Positions 8,636-15,670 of a stretch of DNA of 64,000 nt are shown in pieces; the first letter of the stretch is position 1; every line of letters starts with the position of its first letter. The DNA comes from Flavobacterium cerinum (GTDB taxonomy: Bacteria; Bacteroidota; Bacteroidia; Flavobacteriales; Flavobacteriaceae): the NCBI RefSeq assembly GCF_004028155.1, contig NZ_SBII01000012.1, forward strand, positions 95,613 through 159,612, written 5' to 3'. A model generated the notes under the pieces. It was not told the DNA's origin and ran no database searches. It saw only the letters and a list, made by a program, of their open reading frames with translations. A program made the position numbers and the translations under genes.

Positions 8636-10780
8636 ATGAGATTATTACGACTGCTAGTCCTATTACTTGTCCTGCCTGCCTATTCACAACAAGGCGGTAT
8701 GTGGATACCATCCCTGCTTAAGGGAATGAATGAAAAAGAGATGAAGAGCCTTGGCATGAAAATGACAGCGGCAGACATTTATGATGTAAACAACTCCAGC
8801 CTTAAAGATGCCGTACCGCAATTTAACGGTGGGTGTACATCGGAAGTTATATCATCTAAAGGATTGCTATTAACAAACCACCACTGTGGTTTTGGCGAAA
8901 TACAATCACATTCTACCGTAGACCACGACTATCTTACTGATGGTTTTTGGGCTATGACACAGGAGCAGGAATTACCTAACCCCGATCTTGAGGTTACTTT
9001 TATTGTACGCATAGAAGATGTTACAAATCAGGTTCTGGAAGGTGTAAGCACGCTTACTAACGAAAAAGACAAACAGAAAAAAATACAGGAGAACATTACC
9101 CGCCTTACCAATACTTTACCTAAAGAATCATGGCAGGGAAACAGCATTCGTACTTTTTATGAAGGTAACCAGTACATGCGTTTTGTAACCGAATCGTTTA
9201 CCGATGTGCGCCTTGTAGGAGCGCCGCCATCATCAATAGGGAAATTTGGATCGGATACAGACAACTGGGTCTGGCCAAGGCATACAGGAGATTTTTCTCT
9301 TTTCAGGATCTATGCAGGCAAAGACAACCGCCCTGCAAAATATTCTAAAGACAATGTACCTTATACACCTAAACATTACTTCCCTGTATCTATTGGCGGT
9401 ATAAAACAAGATGATTTTACACTTGTGTTTGGTTACCCGGGCAGAACTACAGAATATCTTCCTGCCGTTGCAGTACAGCAAATTGTAACCTCTCTTAATC
9501 CTGCTAAAATAGAACTTAGAGATGCTGCTCTTAAAGTAGCTGACGGATTTATGCGTAAAGACAACGCTATAAAAATACAGTATGCTGCAAAATATGCAGG
9601 TATTGCTAACTATTGGAAAAAATGGATAGGCGAAACACAAGGCCTTAAAAAATCGAATGCCATAGCGATTAAAAAAGCATATGAAAAAGATTTTATGAAC
9701 TGGGTTGCTAAAGCCGGAAAACAGGCAGAATATGGAAACCTTCTGTCGGATTTTGAAAAAAATTATGCCGAAATAGCTCCTTATGCTTTAAGCAGAGATT
9801 ATTTCATGGAAGTAGTTTTACGTAATACTGAGCTTTTATCTATTGGATACAAACTTTACCAATTGGAGCAGGTATACAATGCCCGGGGCGAGCAATCGTT
9901 TAACGACCGTAGAAACAATACCATTGCAGCTCTTGAAGAAACGTATAAAGATTTCAACAAAAATGTAGACGAGAAAGTATTCGAACAGCTTATAGAACTG
10001 TATGCTGCAAAATCGCCAAAACAATTTTTACCAAACGAACTTGTTGGTGCTAATATAAAAACGATGACCACTGAAGTTTACGGCCAGTCTAAACTTACAT
10101 CATACAGCGGTACTAAAGAATTATTAAATGGCGATGCTAAAACCGTAATGACCAAGCTGAATGAAGATAAAGGTTATAAACTTGTAAAAGCACTTGCTGA
10201 GGCATACATGAATAAAGTAGGACCTAAATATGACGAGATCAACTTAAAGATTGCAGCATTACAGCGTACTTACATGAAAGGTATACTGGAACTTAGCCCT
10301 AAAGACGCACGTATTTTCCCTGATGCTAACAGTACACTTAGGGTAACTTATGGCAAAGTAAATGGCTATGCTCCTAAAGACGCAACCTACTATGAGCCGG
10401 TAACGTATCTTGGTGGTGTTATGGAAAAATACATCCCTGGCGATTATGAGTTTGATGTACCTCAAAAACTAATTGACCTTTATAACAAAAAGGACTACGG
10501 TCAATATGGCGAAAACGGTAAAATGCCGGTTTGCTTTATAGGTACAAACCATACTACAGGAGGAAACTCCGGAAGCCCTGCTATTGACGCAAAAGGCAAC
10601 CTTATTGGTCTTAACTTTGACCGTGTATGGGAAGGAACTATGAGTGACATTCATTATGACCCTACAATTTGCCGTAACATCATGGTAGACATGCGTTATG
10701 TACTATTCATTATCGATAAATATGCAGGAGCTAAACGCCTTATTGACGAAATGAAAATAGTAAACGGAAAAGGAAAATAA
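8636..10780 (+). CDS. dpp11: S46-family dipeptidyl-peptidase, DPP11 type (Asp/Glu-specific)
   Basis: Serine exopeptidase of 714 aa, normal for S46. A signal peptide (MRLLRLLVLLLVLPAYSQQ) directs export to the periplasm. Catalytic residues are visible: His82/83 in TNHHCGFGEIQSHS, the Asp in DTDNWVWPRHTGDFSLFR, and Ser645 in TGGNSGSPAID. Eighteen residues after the Ser lies Arg663 (GLNFDRVWEGTMSD); in the family an Arg here marks DPP11, which releases dipeptides with acidic P1 residues, whereas DPP7 has Gly. Such enzymes feed amino-acid catabolism in asaccharolytic and proteolytic Bacteroidota. The gene stands alone, with a weak TAACTTGC-type promoter upstream. Confidence 0.93.
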   Translation: MRLLRLLVLLLVLPAYSQQGGMWIPSLLKGMNEKEMKSLGMKMTAADIYDVNNSSLKDAVPQFNGGCTSEVISSKGLLLTNHHCGFGEIQSHSTVDHDYLTDGFWAMTQEQELPNPDLEVTFIVRIEDVTNQVLEGVSTLTNEKDKQKKIQENITRLTNTLPKESWQGNSIRTFYEGNQYMRFVTESFTDVRLVGAPPSSIGKFGSDTDNWVWPRHTGDFSLFRIYAGKDNRPAKYSKDNVPYTPKHYFPVSIGGIKQDDFTLVFGYPGRTTEYLPAVAVQQIVTSLNPAKIELRDAALKVADGFMRKDNAIKIQYAAKYAGIANYWKKWIGETQGLKKSNAIAIKKAYEKDFMNWVAKAGKQAEYGNLLSDFEKNYAEIAPYALSRDYFMEVVLRNTELLSIGYKLYQLEQVYNARGEQSFNDRRNNTIAALEETYKDFNKNVDEKVFEQLIELYAAKSPKQFLPNELVGANIKTMTTEVYGQSKLTSYSGTKELLNGDAKTVMTKLNEDKGYKLVKALAEAYMNKVGPKYDEINLKIAALQRTYMKGILELSPKDARIFPDANSTLRVTYGKVNGYAPKDATYYEPVTYLGGVMEKYIPGDYEFDVPQKLIDLYNKKDYGQYGENGKMPVCFIGTNHTTGGNSGSPAIDAKGNLIGLNFDRVWEGTMSDIHYDPTICRNIMVDMRYVLFIIDKYAGAKRLIDEMKIVNGKGK

Positions 10781-10946
10781 TATTCCTTTGTAATAACTAA
10801 AAATATTGGGTTTGGTTTTAAAACGCTTTATTGAGAATTAGCAGAAGAGGCACGTAAGGCTTATATGATGTTAAAAATCAAAAACAAGCACTCAATCAAC
10901 TGATAATCAGTTATAAAAGATTTAAAAAAAAATTCATCATAAATAT

Positions 10947-10975
10947 TTTGTGATATTAAAAAATTTATATCTTTG
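10947..10975 (+). promoter_or_regulatory. Bacteroidota-type promoter for the small acidic lipoprotein
   Basis: TTTG, then 17 bases, then TATCTTTG. This matches the flavobacterial housekeeping consensus TTG-N17-19-TAnnTTTG exactly. It lies about 36 bases before the start codon at 11012, in an otherwise non-coding gap (10781-11011) that also contains the short palindrome AACTGATAATCAGTT at 10898-10912. Confidence 0.8.
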
Positions 10976-11011
10976 CTCCGAATTAATAATTAACCTTTAT
11001 AATTTAGTAAG

Positions 11012-11215
11012 ATGAAAAAAGTTGTTTTAAGCCTTGCATTAGTAGCTATGATGAGTGTTTCTTTTGTTTCTTGTAAAGAAACTGCTAAAGAAGAAGCTCC
11101 AGTTGAAGAAACTGTAGTTGAAGAAACTCCAGCTGTTGAAGAAACTCCTGCTGTTGATACTACTGCTGTTGAGACTGTTGAAGCTGCTACTCCAGCTGCT
11201 GCTCCTGCTCACTAA
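11012..11215 (+). CDS. Small acidic lipoprotein with Glu/Pro/Ala repeats
   Basis: Protein of 67 aa with a lipoprotein signal sequence: hydrophobic LALVAMMSVSFVSC ends in a lipobox with Cys21. The mature part is almost entirely E, A, P, V and T with near-repeats such as VEETPAVEETPAVDTT, so it should be disordered and strongly negative. It is preceded by a perfect consensus promoter and followed by a strong terminator, which suggests high expression from a monocistronic unit. Similar small repetitive lipoproteins are common in flavobacteria; function unknown. Confidence 0.85.
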   Translation: MKKVVLSLALVAMMSVSFVSCKETAKEEAPVEETVVEETPAVEETPAVDTTAVETVEAATPAAAPAH

Positions 11216-11242
11216 GAATTAGCAAGACTAGTAAAGTATAAG

Positions 11243-11268
11243 AAGCTCCGCATTGCGGGGCTTTTTTT
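11243..11268 (+). terminator. Rho-independent terminator of the acidic lipoprotein gene
   Basis: Stem AAGCTCCGC/GCGGGGCTT (one G-U pair) with a 3-base loop, followed by seven T residues. It lies 28 bases after the stop codon. Confidence 0.88.
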
Positions 11269-11474
11269 ATTTACCTGCTAGTAAATTCTACAAACAGCCC
11301 GGTTCTAAAAATTTAGGTAATTATATACCAGTTTACACTTGTTGATTGTTTTTATAACCTTTAAAATTATTTTTTCATTTTTTATAAGCTTAATATTTGT
11401 ATTTAATTGATTTTGTATAACTTAGCACTATAATAGCTCAATGAGCAAATAATATTCGACTATGTACAATTTGA

Positions 11475-11678
11475 GTGACTAAAAAAGCCAAAAAAAGTCA
11501 GAATAAAAATACAAGGTATTTTTGGACTGAAAAGAACTATGAGACTACAATGTATACCTTTATTAAGGTATTAATTATTGTAAGTGTAACAATTATCATG
11601 TTAAATACCGATATCGTTACAGTTATAGGATATATAACTATAACGGGACTAATGAATAAAATTTTGTATCCTAAATAG
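11475..11678 (+). CDS. Possible small membrane protein
   Basis: Frame of 67 aa opening with GTG. The N-terminus is strongly basic (MTKKAKKSQNKNTRYF) and is followed by a hydrophobic stretch at about 29-58, which fits a single or hairpin membrane anchor. A promoter-like TTG-N18-TAACTTAG lies near 11404-11432. An in-frame ATG exists only at the MYTF segment, which would remove the basic head. The GTG start and the position next to or inside a mobile element make it doubtful; no homologous family comes to mind. Confidence 0.35.
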   Translation: MTKKAKKSQNKNTRYFWTEKNYETTMYTFIKVLIIVSVTIIMLNTDIVTVIGYITITGLMNKILYPK

Positions 11679-11727
11679 AGTTACTTAAATATAAAGTTTA
11701 ATATTTGTTCAGAGAAATCTGGAGACA

Positions 11728-11755
11728 ATAAAGCCCCTCACTACAGGGGCTTTAT
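11728..11755. terminator. Bidirectional terminator at the 3' end of the transposase operon
   Basis: Perfect 11-bp stem on ATAAAGCCCCT with a 6-base loop. The right arm overlaps the stop codon of the passenger gene at 11752, so the hairpin ends that minus-strand unit and can also stop plus-strand reading from 11475. Confidence 0.8.
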
Positions 11756-12021
11756 TTATTCTTAGGATTAAATTTAAGTGCTTTAAGCAAGAGTTTATCG
11801 AACTCTGATAGCTCCTGTTCAGGAAGTTCTAAATCTTTGAGTCTGATGCAATATACAGGCTCATTATTTTCACCTATAGGTAATGGTATTGCTTTTGTTT
11901 CTTCTAAATCTATTGCTAATAGTTTTTGAAGGTCTTTAATACAGAAGTACCATTCACCATTAAATTCAGCTCTTTTTATGCTGTCATTTTTTAGTAAAGC
12001 CTCTTCGGTTATATTATGCAT
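11752..12021 (-). CDS. Passenger gene of the IS1595-type element, unknown function
   Basis: Product of 89 aa whose start overlaps the transposase stop by 8 bases, so it is translated with the transposase. The segment RAEFNGEWYFCIKDLQKLLAIDL looks faintly like the N-terminal part of BRO/antirepressor-type domains (NGEWYF followed by a helix), but this is a weak resemblance. The C-terminus is Leu- and Lys-rich. IS1595-family elements often carry passenger genes; whether this one affects transposition or is cargo cannot be told. Confidence 0.6.
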   Translation of the reverse strand: MHNITEEALLKNDSIKRAEFNGEWYFCIKDLQKLLAIDLEETKAIPLPIGENNEPVYCIRLKDLELPEQELSEFDKLLLKALKFNPKNK

Positions 12022-12940
12022 TTATAAGTTCTTTATATTTTGTTCTTATGCCAGAGTTCAAAAGTAACAAATTAAATCTTTCGCTATTTTGAACTTGTCT
12101 TAAATTATATCTGAATACAAATTCATCAACATACTTTTGCATGTGTTTTCTTGACCACCAATTATAAATACCATTATAGCTTCTTTTTAGAATGCCCCAA
12201 AACCCTTCTATTGTATTACTGTGTATTTCGGGATTATCATAAGAAACATATTGTTTTTTCCCGTGGTCGACTACATGATGGTCATACATGCTGTGTAAGC
12301 CTCTATATGCGTGCCATTCGTCAGAAATAAGTACACTGTCTTTGGCTACATGCTGTTTTATTATAGGTTGTATTGTCTTTGCTTGTGTATTTGGTACGAC
12401 AAAAGCTCTGACATTGCCACCTCTTTCCAATAAACCAAGTACGGGAGTCTTATCTTTAAAACTTCTGCCTTGTGATTGAGCTACCTTTTTATCCTTATGT
12501 CTGTTTTTGTTTTTTCCTCCTACAAATGTTTCGTCTGCTTCAATTATACCTTCTAAAGGTTTGTCATTATCAATTCCAAAACAAGCACGTATTCTTTGCA
12601 ACATAAACCAAGCTGTTTTTTGAGTTACGTTGATTTCTTTAGAAAGTTGAATTGATGATATACCTTTCTTATAAGAACAAACAAGCCATATAGCTAAAAA
12701 CCATTTTTGCAATTCAACTTTAGTATTGTCAAACATTGTGCTTGTTTTTACATTGAAATACTTGCCAGTATTCTTACATCTGTAACGATTGTCTTTGCAT
12801 TTGTACACCTTTGACGATGGGTCAAAAGGACTAACAATACCTCTATACCATAAGATTTTCTCTAAATGGTTTATACAACTTTGCTCGTCAGGAAAAGCCT
12901 TAACGAGTTCAAGCATCGATTTAAATTCAGTTACAAACAT
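12014..12940 (-). CDS. IS1595-family (ISXO2-like) transposase
   Basis: Transposase of 308 aa with the architecture of the family. The N-terminal part (about 20-70) resembles the degenerate zinc-ribbon of these enzymes, with KVYKCKDNRYRCKNTGKYFNV. A helix-turn-helix-like segment SSIQLSKEINVTQKTAWFML follows. The catalytic core shows IIEADETFVGG, LISDEWHAYRG and HSNTIEGFWGILKR as the acidic/Asn positions of the DDE-like fold. The frame is intact, so the element may still be active. It is oriented opposite to the genes on both sides. Confidence 0.92.
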   Translation of the reverse strand: MFVTEFKSMLELVKAFPDEQSCINHLEKILWYRGIVSPFDPSSKVYKCKDNRYRCKNTGKYFNVKTSTMFDNTKVELQKWFLAIWLVCSYKKGISSIQLSKEINVTQKTAWFMLQRIRACFGIDNDKPLEGIIEADETFVGGKNKNRHKDKKVAQSQGRSFKDKTPVLGLLERGGNVRAFVVPNTQAKTIQPIIKQHVAKDSVLISDEWHAYRGLHSMYDHHVVDHGKKQYVSYDNPEIHSNTIEGFWGILKRSYNGIYNWWSRKHMQKYVDEFVFRYNLRQVQNSERFNLLLLNSGIRTKYKELINA

Positions 12941-13022
12941 AGAAATATAGTTATACTACAAAATTACACAAAATAACCACTTAAGTGTAACAATCTACTA
13001 ATAAAAATATCTTAAATTTTAC

Positions 13023-13030
13023 TATCTTTG
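13023..13030 (+). promoter_or_regulatory. -7 promoter element before the structured leader
   Basis: TATCTTTG matches the TAnnTTTG consensus exactly. A matching TTG at the right distance is absent, so it may be weak or activator-dependent. If used, the transcript would begin near 13037 and carry the 110-nt hairpin in a leader of about 185 nt before the lipoprotein gene at 13224. Confidence 0.4.
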
Positions 13031-13062
13031 AATTGAAAACATATCGTACGCATACATTTATT

Positions 13063-13172
13063 GCCAGCCACAAATTACCACCCTGTTTAGCTAAACCAAT
13101 AATGTATATAGTACGCCAATTTGGCGTGGCTATATCATTGGCTTTAGTGGGTTGTGGTAAACCTGTGGTGGC
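13063..13172. repeat. 110-bp imperfect inverted repeat (attC-like or leader hairpin)
   Basis: The centre is the perfect palindrome ACGCCAA-T-TTGGCGT at 13113-13127. Outward, TATAG pairs with CTATA, CTAAACCAAT (13091-13100) with ATTGG-C-TTTAG, TTACCAC (13075-13081) with GTGGTAA (13154-13160), and GCCAGCCACA with TGTGGTGGC. Small bulges interrupt the arms. It lies between the IS element and a lipoprotein gene. Possible readings are a recombination site of the attC type, a MITE remnant or a regulatory RNA structure; the sequence alone does not decide. Confidence 0.65.
13069..13082 (+). repeat. 14-bp direct repeat, left copy
   Basis: CACAAATTACCACC; an identical copy lies at 13207-13220, 138 bp to the right. 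The left copy sits in the outer arm of the large inverted repeat. Confidence 0.75.
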
Positions 13173-13206
13173 TTTGGTAGATGCCACGCTTTAATTATTA
13201 ATTAAT

Positions 13207-13220
13207 CACAAATTACCACC
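13207..13220 (+). repeat. 14-bp direct repeat, right copy, next to the lipoprotein start
   Basis: Second exact copy of CACAAATTACCACC, ending four bases before the ATG at 13224. As RNA it could compete with the left copy for the same pairing partner (GTGGTAA region), or it may mark the edge of an inserted segment. Confidence 0.75.
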
Positions 13221-13223
13221 GTT

Positions 13224-13715
13224 ATGAGAAAAACTATTCTCCTTTTTTCAGCATTTTTAATGCTTGCTTGTTCAAGTTCAGATGACAACAATTCAGAAGT
13301 AGTTAATCCTGAAAATGAAATCAATGTTCCAACATGGCTTACAGGTCTATACAAAGCCGACAATCTATTTTCACAATTTCCTTACCCAAAATCACACGCC
13401 TACAGCCTGAATTTTTCAACTAATGACATTGTTGTTAAGGGTGTAGCAACAAGTGAAACCAAAAGCATGAAAGCTTTTATTGATAGCTTAAAAACTATTG
13501 ATAAGTTGGTATCTGTTGAAGAAACCAGTACGGCTAACACCTACAAAATCATAGTTAGTTACAAGAACACTGAAAGCCTTGCCGTTGACCCTGACAGATT
13601 TATCTATACAATTGACCCAGTTGAAGGTGTAGCAGGAAAAATCAATGTAGAGTACTATTATGTTGAGAAAGGCAGTGCCTATGATTATGGAACTGTAAGA
13701 TATACAAAACAATAA
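13224..13715 (+). CDS. Hypothetical lipoprotein
   Basis: Protein of 163 aa with a clear lipoprotein signal: MRKTILLFSAFLMLAC, lipid-modified Cys16, then SSSDDNN, the usual acidic and Ser-rich linker. The mature part looks beta-rich (YSLNFSTNDIVVKG, YKIIVSYKNTES, KINVEYYYVEKG) and could be a small barrel or sandwich. I do not recognise a family. It is the first of three small genes in an accessory segment between an IS element and a terminator, and its start is preceded by the direct repeat and the hairpin described separately. Confidence 0.78.
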   Translation: MRKTILLFSAFLMLACSSSDDNNSEVVNPENEINVPTWLTGLYKADNLFSQFPYPKSHAYSLNFSTNDIVVKGVATSETKSMKAFIDSLKTIDKLVSVEETSTANTYKIIVSYKNTESLAVDPDRFIYTIDPVEGVAGKINVEYYYVEKGSAYDYGTVRYTKQ

Positions 13716-13718
13716 GCT

Positions 13719-13857
13719 ATGAATATAGCTAGTAATTTTATAGCTTTACAATACCGTACAGGTTCAAGTCCTGAAACAGGTGCAATTGTAATAGGAGCGT
13801 TAATTGTAGGGGTTGTTCTCTATTACATTAATAAACGTAAAAACAAAGACAACTAAA
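13719..13857 (+). pseudogene. Frameshifted micro-gene for a small membrane protein
   Basis: From ATG 13719 the frame reads MNIASNFIALQYRTGSSPE, TGAIVIGA and then, at GCG-TTT, runs into an out-of-frame tail ending at 13832. If one T near 13800-13802 is skipped, translation continues as LIVGVVLYYINKRKNKDN and stops at 13857, completing a hydrophobic segment plus a basic tail, a typical small single-pass membrane protein of 45 residues. The second part has no start codon of its own after the stop at 13792-13794. Either the gene is broken, the base is a sequencing error, or decoding involves a +1 shift. It lies 3 bases after the lipoprotein gene. Confidence 0.55.
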
Positions 13858-13866
13858 TCAATTATT

Positions 13867-14079
13867 ATGGCGTTCAGAGACGAATTAGAAAAACAAGTTA
13901 ATACAAGCCTGATTATCGCAAGCATTAAAATAAAGGCGTTAAAAAGTGTATTAACAGAAGAACAATTAAAAAAGTACAGTGAAACTATTTCGCAGGAGAA
14001 AGTTAAAATGCAATCCGTATTGGCAGACCTCCTAACGAAAGAAGAACTTGACGAAGCTTTAAAAGCTTTAGGTGATTAG
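13867..14079 (+). CDS. Small helical protein of unknown function
   Basis: Product of 70 aa starting MAFRDELEKQV. A longer frame exists upstream, but it runs through the tail of the preceding micro-gene, so this ATG is preferred. The protein should be entirely alpha-helical with alternating charges (KALKSVLTEEQLKKYSETISQ) and ends ELDEALKALGD. No family recognised. It follows the disrupted membrane micro-gene by 9 bases and is followed by a terminator, so it closes a small accessory operon. Confidence 0.65.
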   Translation: MAFRDELEKQVNTSLIIASIKIKALKSVLTEEQLKKYSETISQEKVKMQSVLADLLTKEELDEALKALGD

Positions 14080-14105
14080 AGTTTTTCATAATTTCTAAGT
14101 ATTAA

Positions 14106-14134
14106 AAAAGCCACTCCAATTACGGGTGGCTTTT
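14106..14134 (+). terminator. Rho-independent terminator after the accessory small genes
   Basis: Arms AAAAGCCACTCC and GGGTGGCTTTT (one bulge) enclose a 6-base loop and are followed by a T-rich run. It ends the 13224-14079 unit. Confidence 0.8.
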
Positions 14135-14180
14135 GTTGTTAATAGTAATTTTCTTATATTAGCCTCATAAACAACTTATT

Positions 14181-14918
14181 ATGAAGCTTAGATTCTACCC
14201 TTTTATCCTGACAGCTATATTAGCAGTAATAAATATTTTTCTTTTGTATCGAGTTATAAACTTTGATGCTAAATACGAAGTTCTAAATAGTACACTTCAT
14301 AAAGTTTTAATCAATAAAAAACTTTCTCCTTCAGAAATTGAAATACAGAAAATCAAAGAGGAAAGTTATATAAGACAACAGGAGAGAGATACAACTCTAA
14401 TCCTTACAGTCTTTGCACTTTTCGCAGGTTTTACAGCATTTCTTACATTTAGAAGTTTCTCTTCCAAGGTAGAAGAACATACCGCTATTATCGATAAGAA
14501 GTATGCAGACCACGAAGCCAAGAATGATGAACAGCATAGGCGTTTGAGTAAATTAGAGAATGACTTAAATTATGAAATGTACCGACTAAAAGAAATTGAA
14601 GCGGAAAAAGCATATATAGAAGAAAGATTGGAAGGATATATATTTTACAGTATTTATGCTAATTATCATATTTATACTTGCGTACAATATAATAAGGAAC
14701 AAGGCAACTCTAAAAATGCAAAAAATTTAGTTGATAGTATAAAAATCAATTTAAAACTGATGAATACTAAAATAGATAAAGTAGAAATAAATGAAAGCTA
14801 TAGAAATGTTATAATAAGTCAAATTAATGGAATTAATGAAATTGGAGACCATGAAATATTTCAAACATTTAGTGAAATATATAGTAAACTTGAGTTCAAA
14901 TCCGAAATCCAAGTGTAA
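14181..14918 (+). CDS. Membrane protein with coiled coil, unknown function
   Basis: Protein of 245 aa with two hydrophobic segments, at about 8-24 (ILTAILAVINIFLLYRV) and 73-91 (TLILTVFALFAGFTAFLTF). They bracket a short helical periplasmic loop. A cytoplasmic coiled coil at about 95-155 (DEQHRRLSKLENDLNYE) and a helical C-terminal domain follow. No known domain is recognised. It stands alone between the accessory terminator and the two-component operon on the same strand, about 75 bases before the regulator, but the regulator has its own promoter region. It may be an accessory gene rather than part of the regulon. Confidence 0.7.
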   Translation: MKLRFYPFILTAILAVINIFLLYRVINFDAKYEVLNSTLHKVLINKKLSPSEIEIQKIKEESYIRQQERDTTLILTVFALFAGFTAFLTFRSFSSKVEEHTAIIDKKYADHEAKNDEQHRRLSKLENDLNYEMYRLKEIEAEKAYIEERLEGYIFYSIYANYHIYTCVQYNKEQGNSKNAKNLVDSIKINLKLMNTKIDKVEINESYRNVIISQINGINEIGDHEIFQTFSEIYSKLEFKSEIQV

Positions 14919-14953
14919 ACTAGTATATAGTTACCAAAATTTATTATTATAAA

Positions 14954-14989
14954 ATTCAAAATTCATTCAGAATTGAATTGCTAAATTGC
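14954..14989 (+). promoter_or_regulatory. Tandem response-regulator box and promoter of the two-component operon
   Basis: ATTCAAAATT (14954-14963) and ATTCAGAATT (14965-14974) form a direct repeat with 11-bp period, followed by TAAATTGC at 14982-14989 as a near-consensus -7 element. The distance from the second repeat to the G of TTG is 14. There is no TTG -33 element; the repeat takes its place, as expected for an activator-dependent promoter of an OmpR/PhoB-type regulator. The -7 element ends only three bases before the ATG at 14993, so the mRNA may be leaderless. Confidence 0.7.
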
Positions 14990-14992
14990 AGT

Positions 14993-15670
14993 ATGAAAAT
15001 TTTGATAATAGAAGACGAATCAGAAATTGCTGTTAGTATTAAAGACTACTTTAAGCCTAATGGTGTACATTGTGAAATGGCCGGAAACTACAAAGAGGCC
15101 ATGGACAAGATAAATATGTATGATTACGATTGTATATTATTAGACCTCATGCTGCCTGATGGTGACGGTTTTGATATTCTAAAAGAATTAAAACTACGCA
15201 ATAAGACGGAAGGCGTAATTATTATCTCGGCCAAAGAAACACTGGACACCCGTATTGAAGGCTTTAATCTGGGAGCCGACGATTACCTTACAAAACCTTT
15301 TCACCTGTCTGAACTTCTGGTAAGGATACAGGCGCTTATCAGGCGTAAAAACTTTAAAGGCAACAATATCATTACTTTTAATGAGATAAGTATTGACATC
15401 TTTGCTAAAACAGTTACCGTAAATAACAATACCTTAGATATTACAAAAAAAGAAATCGACCTCTTATTGTTCCTGATAGGCAATGAGAACAAAGTACTTT
15501 CTAAAGGAGCGATTGCCGAGCATCTTTCGGGCGATATGGCAGATATGCTGGACAACCATGATTTTGTATATGCCCACATAAAGAACCTAAAAAAGAAACT
15601 GAGCAAAGCGGGAAGCGGTGATTATATAAAAACCGTATATGGCTTGGGATACAAATGGCAAAATGACTAG
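14993..15670 (+). CDS. OmpR-family response regulator
   Basis: Protein of 225 aa starting MKILIIEDESEIAVS; an upstream TTG in frame is unlikely because the promoter occupies that sequence. The receiver domain (1-115) has the acidic pair in IIEDE, phospho-acceptor Asp51 in CILLDLMLPDGDG and Lys in DDYLTKPFH. The C-terminal winged helix (about 130-225) has ITKKEIDLLLFLIGNENKV and the FVYAHIKNLKKKL recognition helix, ending YIKTVYGLGYKW. It overlaps the kinase gene by 8 bases. The tandem box before the gene suggests autoregulation, and the same box precedes the LtaS-like, lipoprotein and PAP2 genes. Confidence 0.93.
   Translation: MKILIIEDESEIAVSIKDYFKPNGVHCEMAGNYKEAMDKINMYDYDCILLDLMLPDGDGFDILKELKLRNKTEGVIIISAKETLDTRIEGFNLGADDYLTKPFHLSELLVRIQALIRRKNFKGNNIITFNEISIDIFAKTVTVNNNTLDITKKEIDLLLFLIGNENKVLSKGAIAEHLSGDMADMLDNHDFVYAHIKNLKKKLSKAGSGDYIKTVYGLGYKWQND

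Larger units (their letters stand above)
11331..12992. mobile_element. Probable IS1595-family (ISXO2-like) insertion element, ends uncertain
   Basis: The core is the transposase at 12014-12940 with its coupled passenger gene. The right end is probably near 12992, where the inward sequence reads TGTTACACTTAAGTGG. The best left-end match that I see is TTTACACTTGTTGATTG beginning at 11332; a second, shorter candidate (GTTACTTAAATATA) begins near 11680. I could not find the 8-bp target duplication expected for this family for either choice, so the boundaries are tentative and the 67-aa gene at 11475 may or may not belong to the element. Confidence 0.35.

Noticed and set aside
10898..10912. AACTGATAATCAGTT palindrome as operator or terminator
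   Set aside because: It is short, has no T-run and lies upstream of the recognised promoter; there is no second copy to support an operator.
11216..11474. Possible small RNA in the gap before the 67-aa frame
   Set aside because: Only a weak promoter-like TTG-N18-TAACTTAG and a short GCTCA/TGAGC repeat are present; no terminator lies at a suitable distance.
12981..13187. 68-codon frame on the minus strand across the large inverted repeat
   Set aside because: It runs entirely over the palindrome, so its sequence is explained by the inverted repeat. It has no recognisable domain and the plus strand carries the leader of the lipoprotein gene.
13751..13785. Segment resembling a tRNA T-arm (GGTTCAAGTCCTGAAACAGG)
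   Set aside because: There is no anticodon arm or acceptor partner. The bases are explained as codons of the small membrane micro-gene.
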